Shown piece by piece: positions 10,061 to 19,865 of a stretch of DNA of 64,000 bases (the stretch's first letter is position 1; each line of letters begins with the position of its first letter). The stretch is taken from the NCBI GenBank assembly GCA_009912235.1, contig WNDS01000001.1, positions 930,001 through 994,000 of the forward strand, read 5' to 3'. The position numbers and the translations under genes are program-made. A model generated the notes under the pieces. It was given only the letters and a program-made list of their open reading frames with translations, had not been told where the DNA came from and ran no database searches. The DNA is from Stenotrophomonas maltophilia (GTDB taxonomy: Bacteria; Pseudomonadota; Gammaproteobacteria; Xanthomonadales; Xanthomonadaceae).

Positions 10061-10774
10061 TCAGCCGTTGGCCTTCGCCTTGGCCGCGCGCGCGGCCTGC
10101 TGCTCGACCAGGGTCAGGGCGACGTTGTCGCGCAGATAGGCCGGTTCGACCTTCTCCGGCGCAATGCCTTGGCCGCGCGCGAACGCCGGCACTGCCAACG
10201 CCAGCACGTCCCACGCACGCGGCAGTGCCGTCGCATCGGCGCAGCGCAGGGCGGTGCCCAGCTGCCGCACCAGCGCCCCGTCCAGCGCGCCGAAACCGGT
10301 ACCCACGCCCCATACCGACAGGCCTTCCGGCGGCAGCACTGCCTCCGGCCCACAGACCCGCTCGGCGTCCTGCGCCACCGGCAGGCCGTCCACGCGCCGG
10401 TAGCGCGCCACGTACAGCTCACCCATGCGCGCATCGATGGCGGCCAGGATGTCGTTCTTCTGCGCCGGCGCACGCAGCGCCAGCACCTGCAGCGTGGACA
10501 CCGGCAGCAGCGGCAGGTCCAGCGCCAGCGCGATGCCCTGCGCCAGCGCGATGCCCAGCCGCACGCCGGTGAACGCGCCCGGGCCACGGCTCAGCGCGAT
10601 GCCGTCGAGCTGGCGGCGGCCGATGCCGGCTTCGGCCAGCAGGGCCTCGGCCCAGGGCAGGCCCAGCTCGGCATGCCGGCGCGGGGCGATCTCGAAGCGT
10701 TCCAGCACCTGGCCGTCCACGTGGACAGCAACGGAACAGGCTTCGGTGGCGGTTTCAAAGGCGAGCAGTTTCAT
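10061..10774 (-). CDS. tsaB: TsaB, tRNA threonylcarbamoyladenosine biosynthesis protein
   Basis: A 237-residue ASKHA-fold partner of TsaD, needed for the t6A modification at position 37 of ANN-decoding tRNAs. The family N-terminus is clear (LLAFETATEACSVAV), as is the conserved ALSRGPGAFTGVRLGI block near residue 60. The C-terminal tail is Ala/Lys-rich. It is monocistronic or first after the helicase gene on the same strand (80 bp gap). Confidence 0.93.
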   Translation of the reverse strand: MKLLAFETATEACSVAVHVDGQVLERFEIAPRRHAELGLPWAEALLAEAGIGRRQLDGIALSRGPGAFTGVRLGIALAQGIALALDLPLLPVSTLQVLALRAPAQKNDILAAIDARMGELYVARYRRVDGLPVAQDAERVCGPEAVLPPEGLSVWGVGTGFGALDGALVRQLGTALRCADATALPRAWDVLALAVPAFARGQGIAPEKVEPAYLRDNVALTLVEQQAARAAKAKANG

Positions 10775-10853
10775 CGGATCGGGTCGGAACGGATGGGATC
10801 AGAACAGGGGAAGCGTATCGCCGGCCGCCGGCAACGGGGCCGACGGCGGGGCG

Positions 10854-12863
10854 TCAGGCGCCGTGGCAGTGTCCGCCACGGGGCCATTGTGGCGCAAAGA
10901 AGGCCTGTACATCGGCCAGCGCCCGGGTGCGCCGGAACGGCGGCAGGGAATCAAGAAAGATGCGGCCGTAGCCCCGGTTCAGCAGGCGCGGGTCGCACAG
11001 CACCAGCACGCCGCGGTCGGTCTCGCTGCGGATCAGGCGGCCCACGCCCTGCTTCAGCGCGATCACCGCCTGCGGCAGCTGCTCATCGCGGAACGGGTTG
11101 CCGCCCTGGCTGCGGATCGCCTCCAGCCGTGCCTCGAACACCGGATCATCGGGCGCGGCGAACGGCAGCTTGTCGATCACCACCACGCTCAACGCCTCGC
11201 CCACCACGTCCACGCCTTCGCGGAAGCTGGCCGCGCCCAGCAGCACGCCGTTGCCCGATTCGCGAAAGCGCTGCAGCAGAGTCGCGCGCGGGGCCTCGCC
11301 CTGCACGAACAATGGCCACGGCGCACCCCGCAGGGCCTCGGCGGCCTCGCGCAGCGCGCGGTGCGAGGCGAACAGCAGGAAGGCGCGGCCCTGCGAGGCC
11401 TGCAGCACCGGCAGCAGCGCCTGGATGAGCGCGGTGCCGAAGCCGCGCGCAGCCGGGTCCGGCAGGTTGCCCGGCAGGTAGCACAGCGCCTGCTCGGGCC
11501 AGTTGAACGGGCTGGGCTGCACCAGCGTCTGTGGGTCGTCCAGCCCCAGCCGCTGGCTGATATGGCCGAAGCCCCCGTCCACGGTGAGCGTGGCCGAGGT
11601 GAAGATCCACGCCGCGCCAGTGCGCTCGCGGTGTTCGCGCAGCGGCCCGGAAACATCCATCGGCGTGCGCTGGCAGCGGAAGCCGCGCGCGGTCAGCTCG
11701 TACCACAGCACATCGCCCGCTGCGTCCGGCACTGGTGTTTCCGCGTCGGCCGGTGCATCGAAATCGAAGGACAGGCTGGGCGTGTCCTCGCCGAGCCAGC
11801 GCCCGAGCCGGCCGATGGCATCGCGCGCACGCGCATGGCAGGCATCCAGCCCGGCGGCCGCCTCGCGCACCGCCTGCAGCGCCACTTCCAGCGTGACCAG
11901 GCTGGTCATCACCGCATCGAACCCGTCGCGCACCTGCGGCATCGACAGCGCACGCCACTGGGTGCCGCGCGGTGGCAGTGCCTCCATCGCCGCGCGCAGT
12001 TCCAGCAGTGCCTGCTGCAGCGCATCCACCGGCGCCTGCAGCGCCGACTGCGCGCCACCCACACTGCGCGCCTCGGCCAGGCAGTCGCGTGCCAGTTCCT
12101 GCCACGGGCGCATGCCGAAGCCTTCGCCGAAGAACTGCGCGGCCAGTTCGGGCAGCTGGTGCGCCTCGTCGATGACGAAGGCCTGCGCACCGGGCAGCAG
12201 TTCGCCGAAGCCCTCCTGTTTGAGCGCCAGATCGGCCAGCAGCAGGTGGTGGTTGACCACCACAATATCGGCGGCCTGCGCACGCTGGCGGGCGCGCATG
12301 ACGAAGCAGTCGTCCCAGAACGGGCAGTCATTGTCCAGGCAGTTGTCGACGGTGGAGGTCACCATCGGCAGCAGCGGGGAATCGTCGGCCAGGCCGTCCA
12401 GCTCGGCCATGTCGCCGTGCTCCGTGCGGCCGGACCAGGCAGCGATGCGCTGGAACTGTGCGGCCTGTTCCGGGCTGGAAAACCGCGGTTCGCCACGCGC
12501 CTGCTGCAGGCGGTAGCGGCACAGGTAGTTGCCGCGCCCCTTGAGCAGCGCGCTGCGCACGCCGATGCCCAGCGCTTGGCGCACGCGCGGCAGGTCGCGA
12601 TGGTAGAGCTGGTCCTGCAGCGCGCGGGTACCGGTGGAGATGATGGTGCGCAGGCCGGACAGCAGCACCGGCACCAGGTAGGCGAAGGTCTTGCCGGTAC
12701 CGGTACCGGCCTCGGCCAGCAGCAGATCGCGCTGCTGCAGTGCGTGGGCGATGGCTTCGGTCAGGTGCAGCTGCGCCGGACGCGGCACGAACGCATCCAG
12801 GTGCACGGCGAGCGCGCCACCGTCGCTGAGCGCTTCGCGGCTGGCGTGGATGAGATCGGACAT
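10854..12863 (-). CDS. yoaA: YoaA/DinG-type Fe-S cluster DNA helicase
   Basis: XPD-like superfamily 2 helicase of 669 residues. Walker A (EAGTGTGKT) is near residue 50 and the DEAH box (VIDEAHQLPEL) near 230. Four cysteines of a 4Fe-4S site are present: one in YLCRY near 113, then CLDNDCPFWDDC near 173-184. The C-terminal helicase half has VLLGAASFREGVDV and GRLIRSETDRG. Family members unwind 5'-tailed DNA in repair and replication restart. The start at 12863 (MSDLIHASREAL) is preferred because it aligns with YoaA; an upstream ATG at 12926 would run across an intergenic hairpin. No strong ribosome binding site is visible. Confidence 0.9.
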   Translation of the reverse strand: MSDLIHASREALSDGGALAVHLDAFVPRPAQLHLTEAIAHALQQRDLLLAEAGTGTGKTFAYLVPVLLSGLRTIISTGTRALQDQLYHRDLPRVRQALGIGVRSALLKGRGNYLCRYRLQQARGEPRFSSPEQAAQFQRIAAWSGRTEHGDMAELDGLADDSPLLPMVTSTVDNCLDNDCPFWDDCFVMRARQRAQAADIVVVNHHLLLADLALKQEGFGELLPGAQAFVIDEAHQLPELAAQFFGEGFGMRPWQELARDCLAEARSVGGAQSALQAPVDALQQALLELRAAMEALPPRGTQWRALSMPQVRDGFDAVMTSLVTLEVALQAVREAAAGLDACHARARDAIGRLGRWLGEDTPSLSFDFDAPADAETPVPDAAGDVLWYELTARGFRCQRTPMDVSGPLREHRERTGAAWIFTSATLTVDGGFGHISQRLGLDDPQTLVQPSPFNWPEQALCYLPGNLPDPAARGFGTALIQALLPVLQASQGRAFLLFASHRALREAAEALRGAPWPLFVQGEAPRATLLQRFRESGNGVLLGAASFREGVDVVGEALSVVVIDKLPFAAPDDPVFEARLEAIRSQGGNPFRDEQLPQAVIALKQGVGRLIRSETDRGVLVLCDPRLLNRGYGRIFLDSLPPFRRTRALADVQAFFAPQWPRGGHCHGA

Positions 12864-12882
12864 CAGGCAGGAAGGATACCCG

Positions 12883-12899
12883 GCCGGGCGCTGCCCGGC
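12883..12899. terminator. Short GC hairpin between the lipoprotein and helicase genes
   Basis: GCCGGGC-GCT-GCCCGGC forms a perfect 7-bp stem. There is no T-run, so termination is only a suggestion. The 200-bp gap around it holds nothing else recognisable. Confidence 0.3.
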
Positions 12900-13062
12900 A
12901 CCCGTTTCAAGCCAGTGCAACAGCAACAGCGGTGTTCATGGCTCTGGGTTGCTGCGTGCTGGGCGGGGCGGGAGGGGCACATCCCCCATCCGGCCCCTCA
13001 CGATCATCCATCAGTACGAGCGCGTGACGCAGAGGGGGCCGCGCCCGATGGAGAGGAATACC

Positions 13063-13590
13063 TCAGTACCGCTTGATCACCGGCACCGTGCACCCTTCCA
13101 GCTGCGCGTGCGCGGACACCGCGTTTTCCTTCTGGTTGCGCGCCAGCCGCGACTGCTCGATCGTGGCCCAGTGCCGGCGGCACAGCGGGCCGGTCTTCGA
13201 GCCCAGGTCGATCGCCTTGCGTGCAAACGTCTCCGCTTCCTGCCACTGGCCCTGCAGCAGCGCCACTTCGGCACGCTCCTGCAGCACCGCCGGGTCGCCG
13301 GCCACGATCTGCAGCGCCTGGTCCAGGCTGCCCGCCGCGGCGGTCAGGTTGTTGGCCTGGCGCTGTGCCTGTCCCGCCTGGCGCAGGTCGTCCACTTCCG
13401 GGTCACGCAGCGGCTGCACCGACAGCTCCTTGTCATCCGGGCCGGCGGCCGCCTCCACAGCGGCCAGGCGCTGGGCCGGCGTGGTGGTGTCCACCGGTGC
13501 AGCCACCGGTGCCGGCGGTGTCACGCAGGCGGCCAGGGCCAGGCTCAGGCCCATGACCAGCAGCGGCTTGGAAAAAGAACGAAGGGTCAT
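13063..13590 (-). CDS. TPR-like lipoprotein downstream of PBP1B
   Basis: A 175-residue predicted lipoprotein. The signal peptide ends in a lipobox (LALAAC) with the lipid-acceptor Cys near residue 22. A Pro-rich linker follows, then a helical region resembling two or three TPR units (RQANNLTAAAGSLDQALQIV, then LLQGQWQEAETFARKAIDL). It directly follows mrcB: the stop of mrcB is six bases from this ATG, and an alternative GTG at 13599 would overlap that stop by four bases. The coupling suggests a role with PBP1B, analogous to LpoB in enterobacteria, but there is no recognisable LpoB homology, so the role is inference. Confidence 0.75.
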   Translation of the reverse strand: MTLRSFSKPLLVMGLSLALAACVTPPAPVAAPVDTTTPAQRLAAVEAAAGPDDKELSVQPLRDPEVDDLRQAGQAQRQANNLTAAAGSLDQALQIVAGDPAVLQERAEVALLQGQWQEAETFARKAIDLGSKTGPLCRRHWATIEQSRLARNQKENAVSAHAQLEGCTVPVIKRY

Positions 13591-13595
13591 TGCAA

Positions 13596-16031
13596 TCACC
13601 GGGTGGGGGAAGCGGAAGGCGCAGGCGCGACCGCGGGGGCCGGCTCGGCCGGCGCGTCGGGTTTCTTGTCCAGGCCGAACCAGCTGCGCCAGCCACCGCC
13701 CTCGCCGCCCTGCTCTTCCGGCAGCGCCTGCGGCGAGCAGGCCGCATAGGCCGGCGCATAGCCGACCACGAACGGGAAGCGGCGCGCGCCGGGGCAGGCT
13801 TCATCAGTGCTGTTGGTTCCGGTGGCGGCGATCGGCTGCCAGTCCAGGCCCTTGTTGTTCACCCGCAGCGGCGCACTGGGCAGGCACTGGAAGATGCCCG
13901 ACCACACGCGCATCGCGCCGGTGGCACCGTACAGGCCAGCCTGCTCGTTCTGGTCGTTACCGATCCAGATCACCGCCAGGTGGTCGCCGGTGTAGCCGGC
14001 ATACCAACTGTCGCGGCCATCGTTGGTGGTACCGGTCTTGCCGGCCGGCTGCAGTCGCCCCAGGCCATCGGCATTCAGGCGCTGTGCGGTGCCGCTGGCC
14101 ACCACCTGCTGCAGGCCGATGCTGATCAGGTTGGCCGCGATGGAATCGCCTTCCTGGGCCGGTGCCGGCGATTTGTCATAGCGCTTGAGCAGCTGGCCCT
14201 GCGGATCAAGCACGCCACGCACGGCGTGCAGCGGCTGGATCTCGCCGCCGGAGGCCAGGAACTGGTACAGCTGCGCCATCGCATACGGGCTCTGGTCGGT
14301 CGAGCCCAGGATCACCGCGGGGTTGGGGTCGGCCTTGATGCCGGCCAGCACGTGGATCAGCTTGGTCACCCGCTCCGGGCCGACCTGCATGCCCACGCGC
14401 ACGGTGGCCTGGTTGTAGGAATGGGCCAGCGCATCGATCAGGCGCACGGTGCCATGGCTGCGGTTGTCGGCGTTGCCCGGGCTCCAGTTGCGGCCACGGC
14501 TCAGCTGCACGGTCACCGGGGAATCGTCCACCCAGCTGGCCAGCGACCAGCGGTCCGGCTGCGCCAGCGCCAGCAGGTACACGAAGGGCTTGAGCAGCGA
14601 GCCGACCGGGCGCTGTGCTTCGATGGCGCGGTTGAAGCCGGGTTCGGACACGTTGCCGCCGCCCACCACGGCCAGCACGTCGCCGTTGTGCACGTCGGTC
14701 AGCACCATGCCGGCCTGCAGCGGCGGGCGGCGCTTGGTTTCCAGCGCGCTCAGGGTCTTGGTCACCGAGCCTTCGGCATAGGCCTGCGACGACGGTGCCA
14801 TGCCGCTCATCACGCTCAGGCCGGCCCCCTGCAGGGCCGACTCGGGGTAATCGTGGCCGAGCTGGCGGCGCACCAGGTCGATGTAGGCCGGGAAGCGGTT
14901 GGCGGCCACCAGGCCCGGGGTCTTGGGCACGCCCAGTGGCGCCTTCAGTGCGCGCTGGTACTCCGCATCCTCGATCAGCGTGGCCTCGTGCAGCTTGCCC
15001 AGCACGAAGTTGCGGCGCTCGGTGGCACGCTCGGGGTTGCGCCGGGGGTCGTAGTACGACGGGCCCTTCACCAGGCCGATCAGCAGCGCGATGTGTTCGG
15101 TATCCAGCGAGGACAGGTCGCGGCCGAACCAGAACTCGGCGCCGGAGGACATGCCGTGGATCGCCTGGCTGCCGCGCTGGCCCAGGTAGACCTGGTTGAG
15201 GTAGGCCTCGAAGATGGTGCGCTTGTCATAGCGCGCTTCCATGATCAGCGCGTACAGCACTTCGTTGAACTTGCGGGTGACCGTCTGCTCCTTGCCGATG
15301 CCCAGCAGGCCGCTGCGGGCCAGCTGCTGGGTCAGCGTGGAGGCGCCCTGGCGGCTCTGGCCACCGGAACGGATGGTCACCCACACCGCGCGCGCGATGC
15401 CGGACAGGTCGATGCCGTGGTGGCGGTTGAAGTCCTTGTCCTCCACCGCCTGCAGGCCGGTGACCAGCAGGTCGGGGGCCTCGTCCATGCGGATCAGGCG
15501 CCGCTCTTCCTGCTTCTGGCCGTACAGCGTGGCGATGCGCGCCGGGTCCATGCGCGCGCTCTTGATCGCCTTGTGCGTGCCCAGGTCGCGCAGCGAGGCG
15601 ATCTGGCCACCGGACAGGGTCATTTCCACCCGGCGCGGGGCCACGCGGCCATCGACGTCGTTGTAGCCACGGCTGGAGATGGTGAAGCGGCTGCCCTGCA
15701 CCGCGTAGGTGGCCGGGTCCTTGCCTTCGCCGTCATCGCGGTAGGCCGAGGCCGCCAGTTCGGTCTTCAGCGTGGCCGCGTCCATCGCCGTGCCCGGCTG
15801 CAGCACCAGCGGGCGGGCGTAGACGCGGGTGGGAATCTGCCAGCGCAGCTCGCCGAAACGCTGGGTCACCTGCTGGTTCAGGTACAGCGTATAGGGGATC
15901 AGGAAGCCCAGTCCCAGCGCGAACGCGGCCATGCCCCAGGTGATCAGGCGGCGGCGCCAGTCCGGGCGGTCGCCCTGCTGGTCGTCGTCGTCGAAATCGT
16001 CGATGTCGTCGGAATCGTAGCGTCGGGGCAC
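13596..16031 (-). CDS. mrcB: Penicillin-binding protein 1B, bifunctional transglycosylase/transpeptidase
   Basis: Polymerises and cross-links peptidoglycan in the periplasm. The 811-residue protein has an Asp-rich cytoplasmic tail, a single membrane segment at about 33-55 and a UvrB-like regulatory domain (IPTRVYARPLVLQPG). The GT51 glycosyltransferase domain has its catalytic Glu in QAVEDKDFNRHHGID near 197. The transpeptidase domain has SxxK (GSLLK) near 476, SxN (SYN) near 537 and KTG (KTGTTND) near 664. The C-terminus is Pro/Ala-rich. Length and order match gamma-proteobacterial PBP1B. The TPR lipoprotein gene follows immediately. Confidence 0.95.
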   Translation of the reverse strand: MPRRYDSDDIDDFDDDDQQGDRPDWRRRLITWGMAAFALGLGFLIPYTLYLNQQVTQRFGELRWQIPTRVYARPLVLQPGTAMDAATLKTELAASAYRDDGEGKDPATYAVQGSRFTISSRGYNDVDGRVAPRRVEMTLSGGQIASLRDLGTHKAIKSARMDPARIATLYGQKQEERRLIRMDEAPDLLVTGLQAVEDKDFNRHHGIDLSGIARAVWVTIRSGGQSRQGASTLTQQLARSGLLGIGKEQTVTRKFNEVLYALIMEARYDKRTIFEAYLNQVYLGQRGSQAIHGMSSGAEFWFGRDLSSLDTEHIALLIGLVKGPSYYDPRRNPERATERRNFVLGKLHEATLIEDAEYQRALKAPLGVPKTPGLVAANRFPAYIDLVRRQLGHDYPESALQGAGLSVMSGMAPSSQAYAEGSVTKTLSALETKRRPPLQAGMVLTDVHNGDVLAVVGGGNVSEPGFNRAIEAQRPVGSLLKPFVYLLALAQPDRWSLASWVDDSPVTVQLSRGRNWSPGNADNRSHGTVRLIDALAHSYNQATVRVGMQVGPERVTKLIHVLAGIKADPNPAVILGSTDQSPYAMAQLYQFLASGGEIQPLHAVRGVLDPQGQLLKRYDKSPAPAQEGDSIAANLISIGLQQVVASGTAQRLNADGLGRLQPAGKTGTTNDGRDSWYAGYTGDHLAVIWIGNDQNEQAGLYGATGAMRVWSGIFQCLPSAPLRVNNKGLDWQPIAATGTNSTDEACPGARRFPFVVGYAPAYAACSPQALPEEQGGEGGGWRSWFGLDKKPDAPAEPAPAVAPAPSASPTR

Positions 16032-16127
16032 GGGGATGCGAGGATGTAGGGTCAGGCGAGTCTACCCCAGCCGCTGTCGTTGGCGGATTCCCTCCTGTTT
16101 CCCTGCTTAAGCTGGAGTTCCAACCGG

Positions 16128-18227
16128 ATGCCGATGTCCCTGGCCGAAATCCGCTCCCTGTTCAACCGCGTGACGGGCCTGGCCCGGCGTAGCCTGGCCA
16201 GCCTGCGCACCCGTGGCTGGCGGGCCACGTGGCAGCGGATCCGGGTCCACACCCAGCGCGCGCTGCCCCCGCCACGCCAGCCGCTGTACCTGCCGGACGC
16301 GCAGCCGTTCGCACCGTTCACGGTGCCGTACAGCGCCACGCCCCGGGTCAGCATCGTCATTCCGGTCTACAACCACGTCACCCACACGCTGGCCTGCCTG
16401 CGCCCACTGGCCGCACACCCACCGGCAGTGGCCTGCGAAATCCTGGTGGTGGATGACGGCAGCAGCGATGCCACCGTGCAGTGGATGCCCCAGGTACTGG
16501 GCCTGCGCTATGAGGTGCGCGAGCGCAACGGTGGCTTCATCGATGCCTGCAACGACGGCGTTTCGCGCGCCCGCGGCGACTACATCGTGCTGCTGAACAA
16601 CGACACCGTGCCGCAGCCGGGCTGGCTGGATGCACTGCTGGCCACCTTCGACAGCGTGCCCGGTGCCGGCCTGGTCGGCAGCCAGCTGCTGTACCCGGAC
16701 GGGCGGCTGCAGGAATCGGGCGGGGTGATCTTCGCCGACGGCAGCGGCTGGAGCTATGGCCGCTTCGAGGCCCCCGACGACCCGCGTTTCGCCTGCCTGC
16801 GCGATGTGCATTACTGCTCGGGTGCGGCGCTGATGCTGCCGCGCGCGCTCTGGCAACAGCTGGGCGGCTTCGACACCCGCTACCGGCCGGCCTACTACGA
16901 AGACACCGACCTGGCCTTCAGCGTGCGCGCGGCAGGGCGACGCGTGCTGGTGCAGCCGGCCAGCCGCGTGGTGCATGACGAGGGCACCAGCAACGGCACC
17001 GACACCGGCAGCGGGGTGAAGGCCTACCAGGTGCGCAACCAGGGCGTCTTCGCGGCCAAGTGGGCGCAGGCGCTGGCCAGCCACCCGGCCGTGGGCGAGG
17101 TACCGTCGCCGGCACTGCTCAACCGCGGCGGCCGCCAGGTGCTGATCCTGGACGAGGAAGTGCCGCGCCCGGAACGCGATTCCGGCTCGCTGCGCCAGGT
17201 CAACCTGATCCGCCTGCTGCTGCAGGCCGGCGCGCACGTGGTGTTCGTACCGACGCGCCGCGAACATGGCGGTGCGGCCACTGAAGCGCTGCAGCAGATG
17301 GGTGTGGAAGTCTGGTACGCCCCCTTCCTGGACGGCGTGGCCGGCTGGCTGCGCCAGCACGGTGCGCGCATCGACGTGGCGATGATGGTGCGCCACCACG
17401 TCGCCAATGAATGCCTGCCCCTGGTCAAGCGCTATGCGCCGCAGGCACGCACCGTGTTCGACACGGTGGACCTGCATTACCTGCGCGAGCGCCGCGGTGC
17501 CGAAGTGGCCGGCGATGCCGCGCTGCTGCGCGACGCGGCGCGCACGCGCGCCAGCGAGCTGGCGGTGATGGACCGCTGTGACGTGACGGTGCTGGTCAGC
17601 GCCGCCGAGCGCGACCAGCTGCGTGCCGATGCGCCGCAGGTGCGGGTGGAACTGGTCTCCAACCTGCATGAGGTGGCCGGGGCCGGCGCGCCCCGGCAGG
17701 AGCGCCACGACCTGGTGTTCGTCGGCGGCTTCCGCCACCCGCCGAACCTGGATGCCATGACCTGGTTCATCGGCGAGGTATTCCCGCTGCTGCGCGCGCA
17801 GCTGCCGCAGGTGCAGCTGCACTGCATCGGCGCCGGTGCGACCGATGCGCTGCTGGCGCTGGCCGCCACCCGCCCCGGCGTGCACATGCACGGCTTCGTG
17901 GAGGACATCGTGCCGTACATGGACGGCGCACGCATCGCCATCGCCCCGCTGCGCTTCGGCGCCGGGGTGAAGGGCAAGATCAACCTGAGCATGGCCCATG
18001 GCCAGCCCGTGGTGGGCACCACCTGTGCTGTGGAAGGCATGCACCTGCGTGCCGGCCACGATGTGCTGGTGGCCGACGATGCGGCCGGTTTCGCTGCCGC
18101 CGTGGCGCGCCTGTACCAGGATGCCGCGCTGTGGCAGCAGCTTTCGCAGGCCGGGCTGGCCAACGTGGCCGAGCATTTCTCGCTGGATGCCGCCCGCACG
18201 ACAGTGCAGCGCGTGTTCTTCGACTGA
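16128..18227 (+). CDS. Two-domain glycosyltransferase (GT2 followed by GT4)
   Basis: A 699-residue cytoplasmic glycosyltransferase with two catalytic modules. The GT2-type domain (about 80-320) has VSIVIPVYN, VVDDGSSD, the metal-binding LLNNDT near 156 and YYEDTDLAFSVRAAG near 259. The GT4-like C-terminal half (about 360-695) has a nucleotide-sugar binding region (LVFVGGFRHPPNLDAM, then APLRFGAGVKGKI). Such fusions occur in O-antigen, capsule or rhamnan synthesis; the sugar cannot be told from sequence. A start at 16128 is chosen with GGAG 11 bases upstream; ATG 16134 is possible. It stands alone, not in a polysaccharide cluster, divergent from mrcB. Confidence 0.8.
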   Translation: MPMSLAEIRSLFNRVTGLARRSLASLRTRGWRATWQRIRVHTQRALPPPRQPLYLPDAQPFAPFTVPYSATPRVSIVIPVYNHVTHTLACLRPLAAHPPAVACEILVVDDGSSDATVQWMPQVLGLRYEVRERNGGFIDACNDGVSRARGDYIVLLNNDTVPQPGWLDALLATFDSVPGAGLVGSQLLYPDGRLQESGGVIFADGSGWSYGRFEAPDDPRFACLRDVHYCSGAALMLPRALWQQLGGFDTRYRPAYYEDTDLAFSVRAAGRRVLVQPASRVVHDEGTSNGTDTGSGVKAYQVRNQGVFAAKWAQALASHPAVGEVPSPALLNRGGRQVLILDEEVPRPERDSGSLRQVNLIRLLLQAGAHVVFVPTRREHGGAATEALQQMGVEVWYAPFLDGVAGWLRQHGARIDVAMMVRHHVANECLPLVKRYAPQARTVFDTVDLHYLRERRGAEVAGDAALLRDAARTRASELAVMDRCDVTVLVSAAERDQLRADAPQVRVELVSNLHEVAGAGAPRQERHDLVFVGGFRHPPNLDAMTWFIGEVFPLLRAQLPQVQLHCIGAGATDALLALAATRPGVHMHGFVEDIVPYMDGARIAIAPLRFGAGVKGKINLSMAHGQPVVGTTCAVEGMHLRAGHDVLVADDAAGFAAAVARLYQDAALWQQLSQAGLANVAEHFSLDAARTTVQRVFFD

Positions 18228-18244
18228 CGTCCAACTCGACGGCG

Positions 18245-18269
18245 GCCCGGCACATGGCCAGTGCCGGGC
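18245..18269. terminator. Hairpin between convergent genes
   Basis: GCCCGGCAC and GTGCCGGGC form a perfect 9-bp stem around a seven-base loop, exactly between two converging genes; the right arm abuts the stop codon of the TPR gene. Shape and position suit a bidirectional terminator, though it lacks a T-run. Confidence 0.5.
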
Positions 18270-19835
18270 TCAGTCCTGGCGCCCGCCGGCCCAGCGCAGG
18301 CGTTCTTCGAAGGCCGGCAGCTCGGCCAGCTGCGGCTGCAGCGCACGCGCGTGTTCCGCCGCCTGGGTGGCAAAGCCCAGGTCGCCATTGCCCAGCCGCT
18401 CGCTGCCGATGGCCAGCCAACGCTCGGCCAGGCGCCGCCGCGCGGTGCCGAGCGTGGCATCGGTGGGCGACAGCGTCTGCCATGCCTGCAGGCAGGCACC
18501 GGCGCCCTGCACGCGGTTCTGCCGCAGGTTGTCCTCGAAGCAGCGGCGCGCGGCCGGCAGCAGCCGGGCACCGGCCTGCTTGACCCGGCGGTCACGGGGC
18601 GCGAGCGCCTGCGCTTCGCGCAACGCATCGAACGCACTCTGGCCCGGCGGGCTGATCCAGTGGCCGACCTGCTCGGCGCGGGCGATCCGCTGCAGCAGCC
18701 GCTGCAGCTGCCGCTCGCGCTGGGCCGGGGTGGCCGCCGGCTGCGCCAGCGCCTGCTCGGCCTGCTGCGCGCGTTGCAGGCGCTGCTGCGCCTGCTGCAC
18801 GGCCGCGTTCGTGGCCCCCAGCGCACTGGCGCGTTCGATATCGCGCTCGGCGGCGGCAAACTGGAAATCCTCGGCCGCACGCTGCGCGCGCGCCAGCAGC
18901 GCCTGCACCACACGGTCGCGGCCGCGCTGGGCCGCAGGGTCCTCAGGGCTGATCGCCAGCACGGCCTGGAAGCTGTCTGCCGCCAGGTCCAGCTGCTGGC
19001 GGCGCAGCTCGCGCTGGCCCTGCTGCTGGCGCCGTTCCACCGCGCGTGCCAGCTGCTCCTCGCTGGCCGGCAGGTCGGCATGGCCGGCATCGAACTGACG
19101 CGCCCGCTGCAGCTTGGCCGCGGCGGATACCAGTTCACCGTGCGCCGCTTCGCCGCGTGCGCGCTGCAGCAGGTCGCTGAGTGCGTCTTCGCGCCCTTCC
19201 AGGGCACCCAGATGGTCCGGCTGCAGGCCAAGGATGCGCTGGAACAGCGGCAACGCACTGTCTTCGCCATCATCCAGATGGCCGGCCAGTAGTGCGCGCT
19301 GCGCCTGCAGCAGCAGGGCACCGATACCGGCCCCGGCGGCACGGCGCTCGCGCAGGGCGCGCGCCACCGCGTCGGCCTCGGCCTGCGGCACCTGCAGTTC
19401 GCGGGCCAGCGCCAGCGCACGCGCCGTAGCATCCAGCTCGCCGGCCTGCAGCTGCGCGCGGGCCTGGCGCAGCGCCGCGTCGCCGGTGCGGGCCAGCCCT
19501 TCGCGGGCCTGCTGGCGGTCACCATCCAGCGCCAGCACCGCCTGGTAGCGCTCGCGGGCGCCGCTGCCATCAGCTTCGCTCAGGCGGCCTGCGGCCAGCG
19601 CCTGGTCACCCTCGGCCAGCAGCTGTTCGATCTGCGGTTCGCTCCAGAACCAGTCGGCCAATGGCCGGCGCAGCAGCACCAGCGCCACGAACACCAGCAC
19701 CGCCGCCACCAGCGCCCAGCGCCAGATGCGCCGGGTATGCCGGGCCTGCAGCCACCACCAGTGCCCTTCGCGGCGCACGCGTTCGAGCGCGGCATGCGCG
19801 TGTGCGTGCGGGTCCGGGGCGGGCTCACGTTCCAT
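18270..19835 (-). CDS. Membrane-anchored TPR-rich protein of unknown function
   Basis: A 521-residue protein with a charged cytoplasmic N-terminus, one membrane segment at about 40-60 (WALVAAVLVFVALVLL) and a long Ala/Gln/Arg-rich helical region made of degenerate TPR-like repeats (LLAEGDQALAAGRL, LLLQAQRALLAGHL, QRELRRQQLDLAADSFQAVL). No catalytic motif is visible. Such single-pass TPR proteins usually scaffold envelope complexes. It is 30 bp downstream of relA on the same strand and may be co-transcribed, but no functional link can be shown. Confidence 0.7.
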   Translation of the reverse strand: MEREPAPDPHAHAHAALERVRREGHWWWLQARHTRRIWRWALVAAVLVFVALVLLRRPLADWFWSEPQIEQLLAEGDQALAAGRLSEADGSGARERYQAVLALDGDRQQAREGLARTGDAALRQARAQLQAGELDATARALALARELQVPQAEADAVARALRERRAAGAGIGALLLQAQRALLAGHLDDGEDSALPLFQRILGLQPDHLGALEGREDALSDLLQRARGEAAHGELVSAAAKLQRARQFDAGHADLPASEEQLARAVERRQQQGQRELRRQQLDLAADSFQAVLAISPEDPAAQRGRDRVVQALLARAQRAAEDFQFAAAERDIERASALGATNAAVQQAQQRLQRAQQAEQALAQPAATPAQRERQLQRLLQRIARAEQVGHWISPPGQSAFDALREAQALAPRDRRVKQAGARLLPAARRCFEDNLRQNRVQGAGACLQAWQTLSPTDATLGTARRRLAERWLAIGSERLGNGDLGFATQAAEHARALQPQLAELPAFEERLRWAGGRQD

Positions 19836-19865
19836 GCGGGCAAGATAGCTGCGGCGGTGTGAAGC

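Noticed and set aside
13590-16049. Long plus-strand frame across mrcB
   Set aside because: Antisense shadow of PBP1B; no family resemblance.
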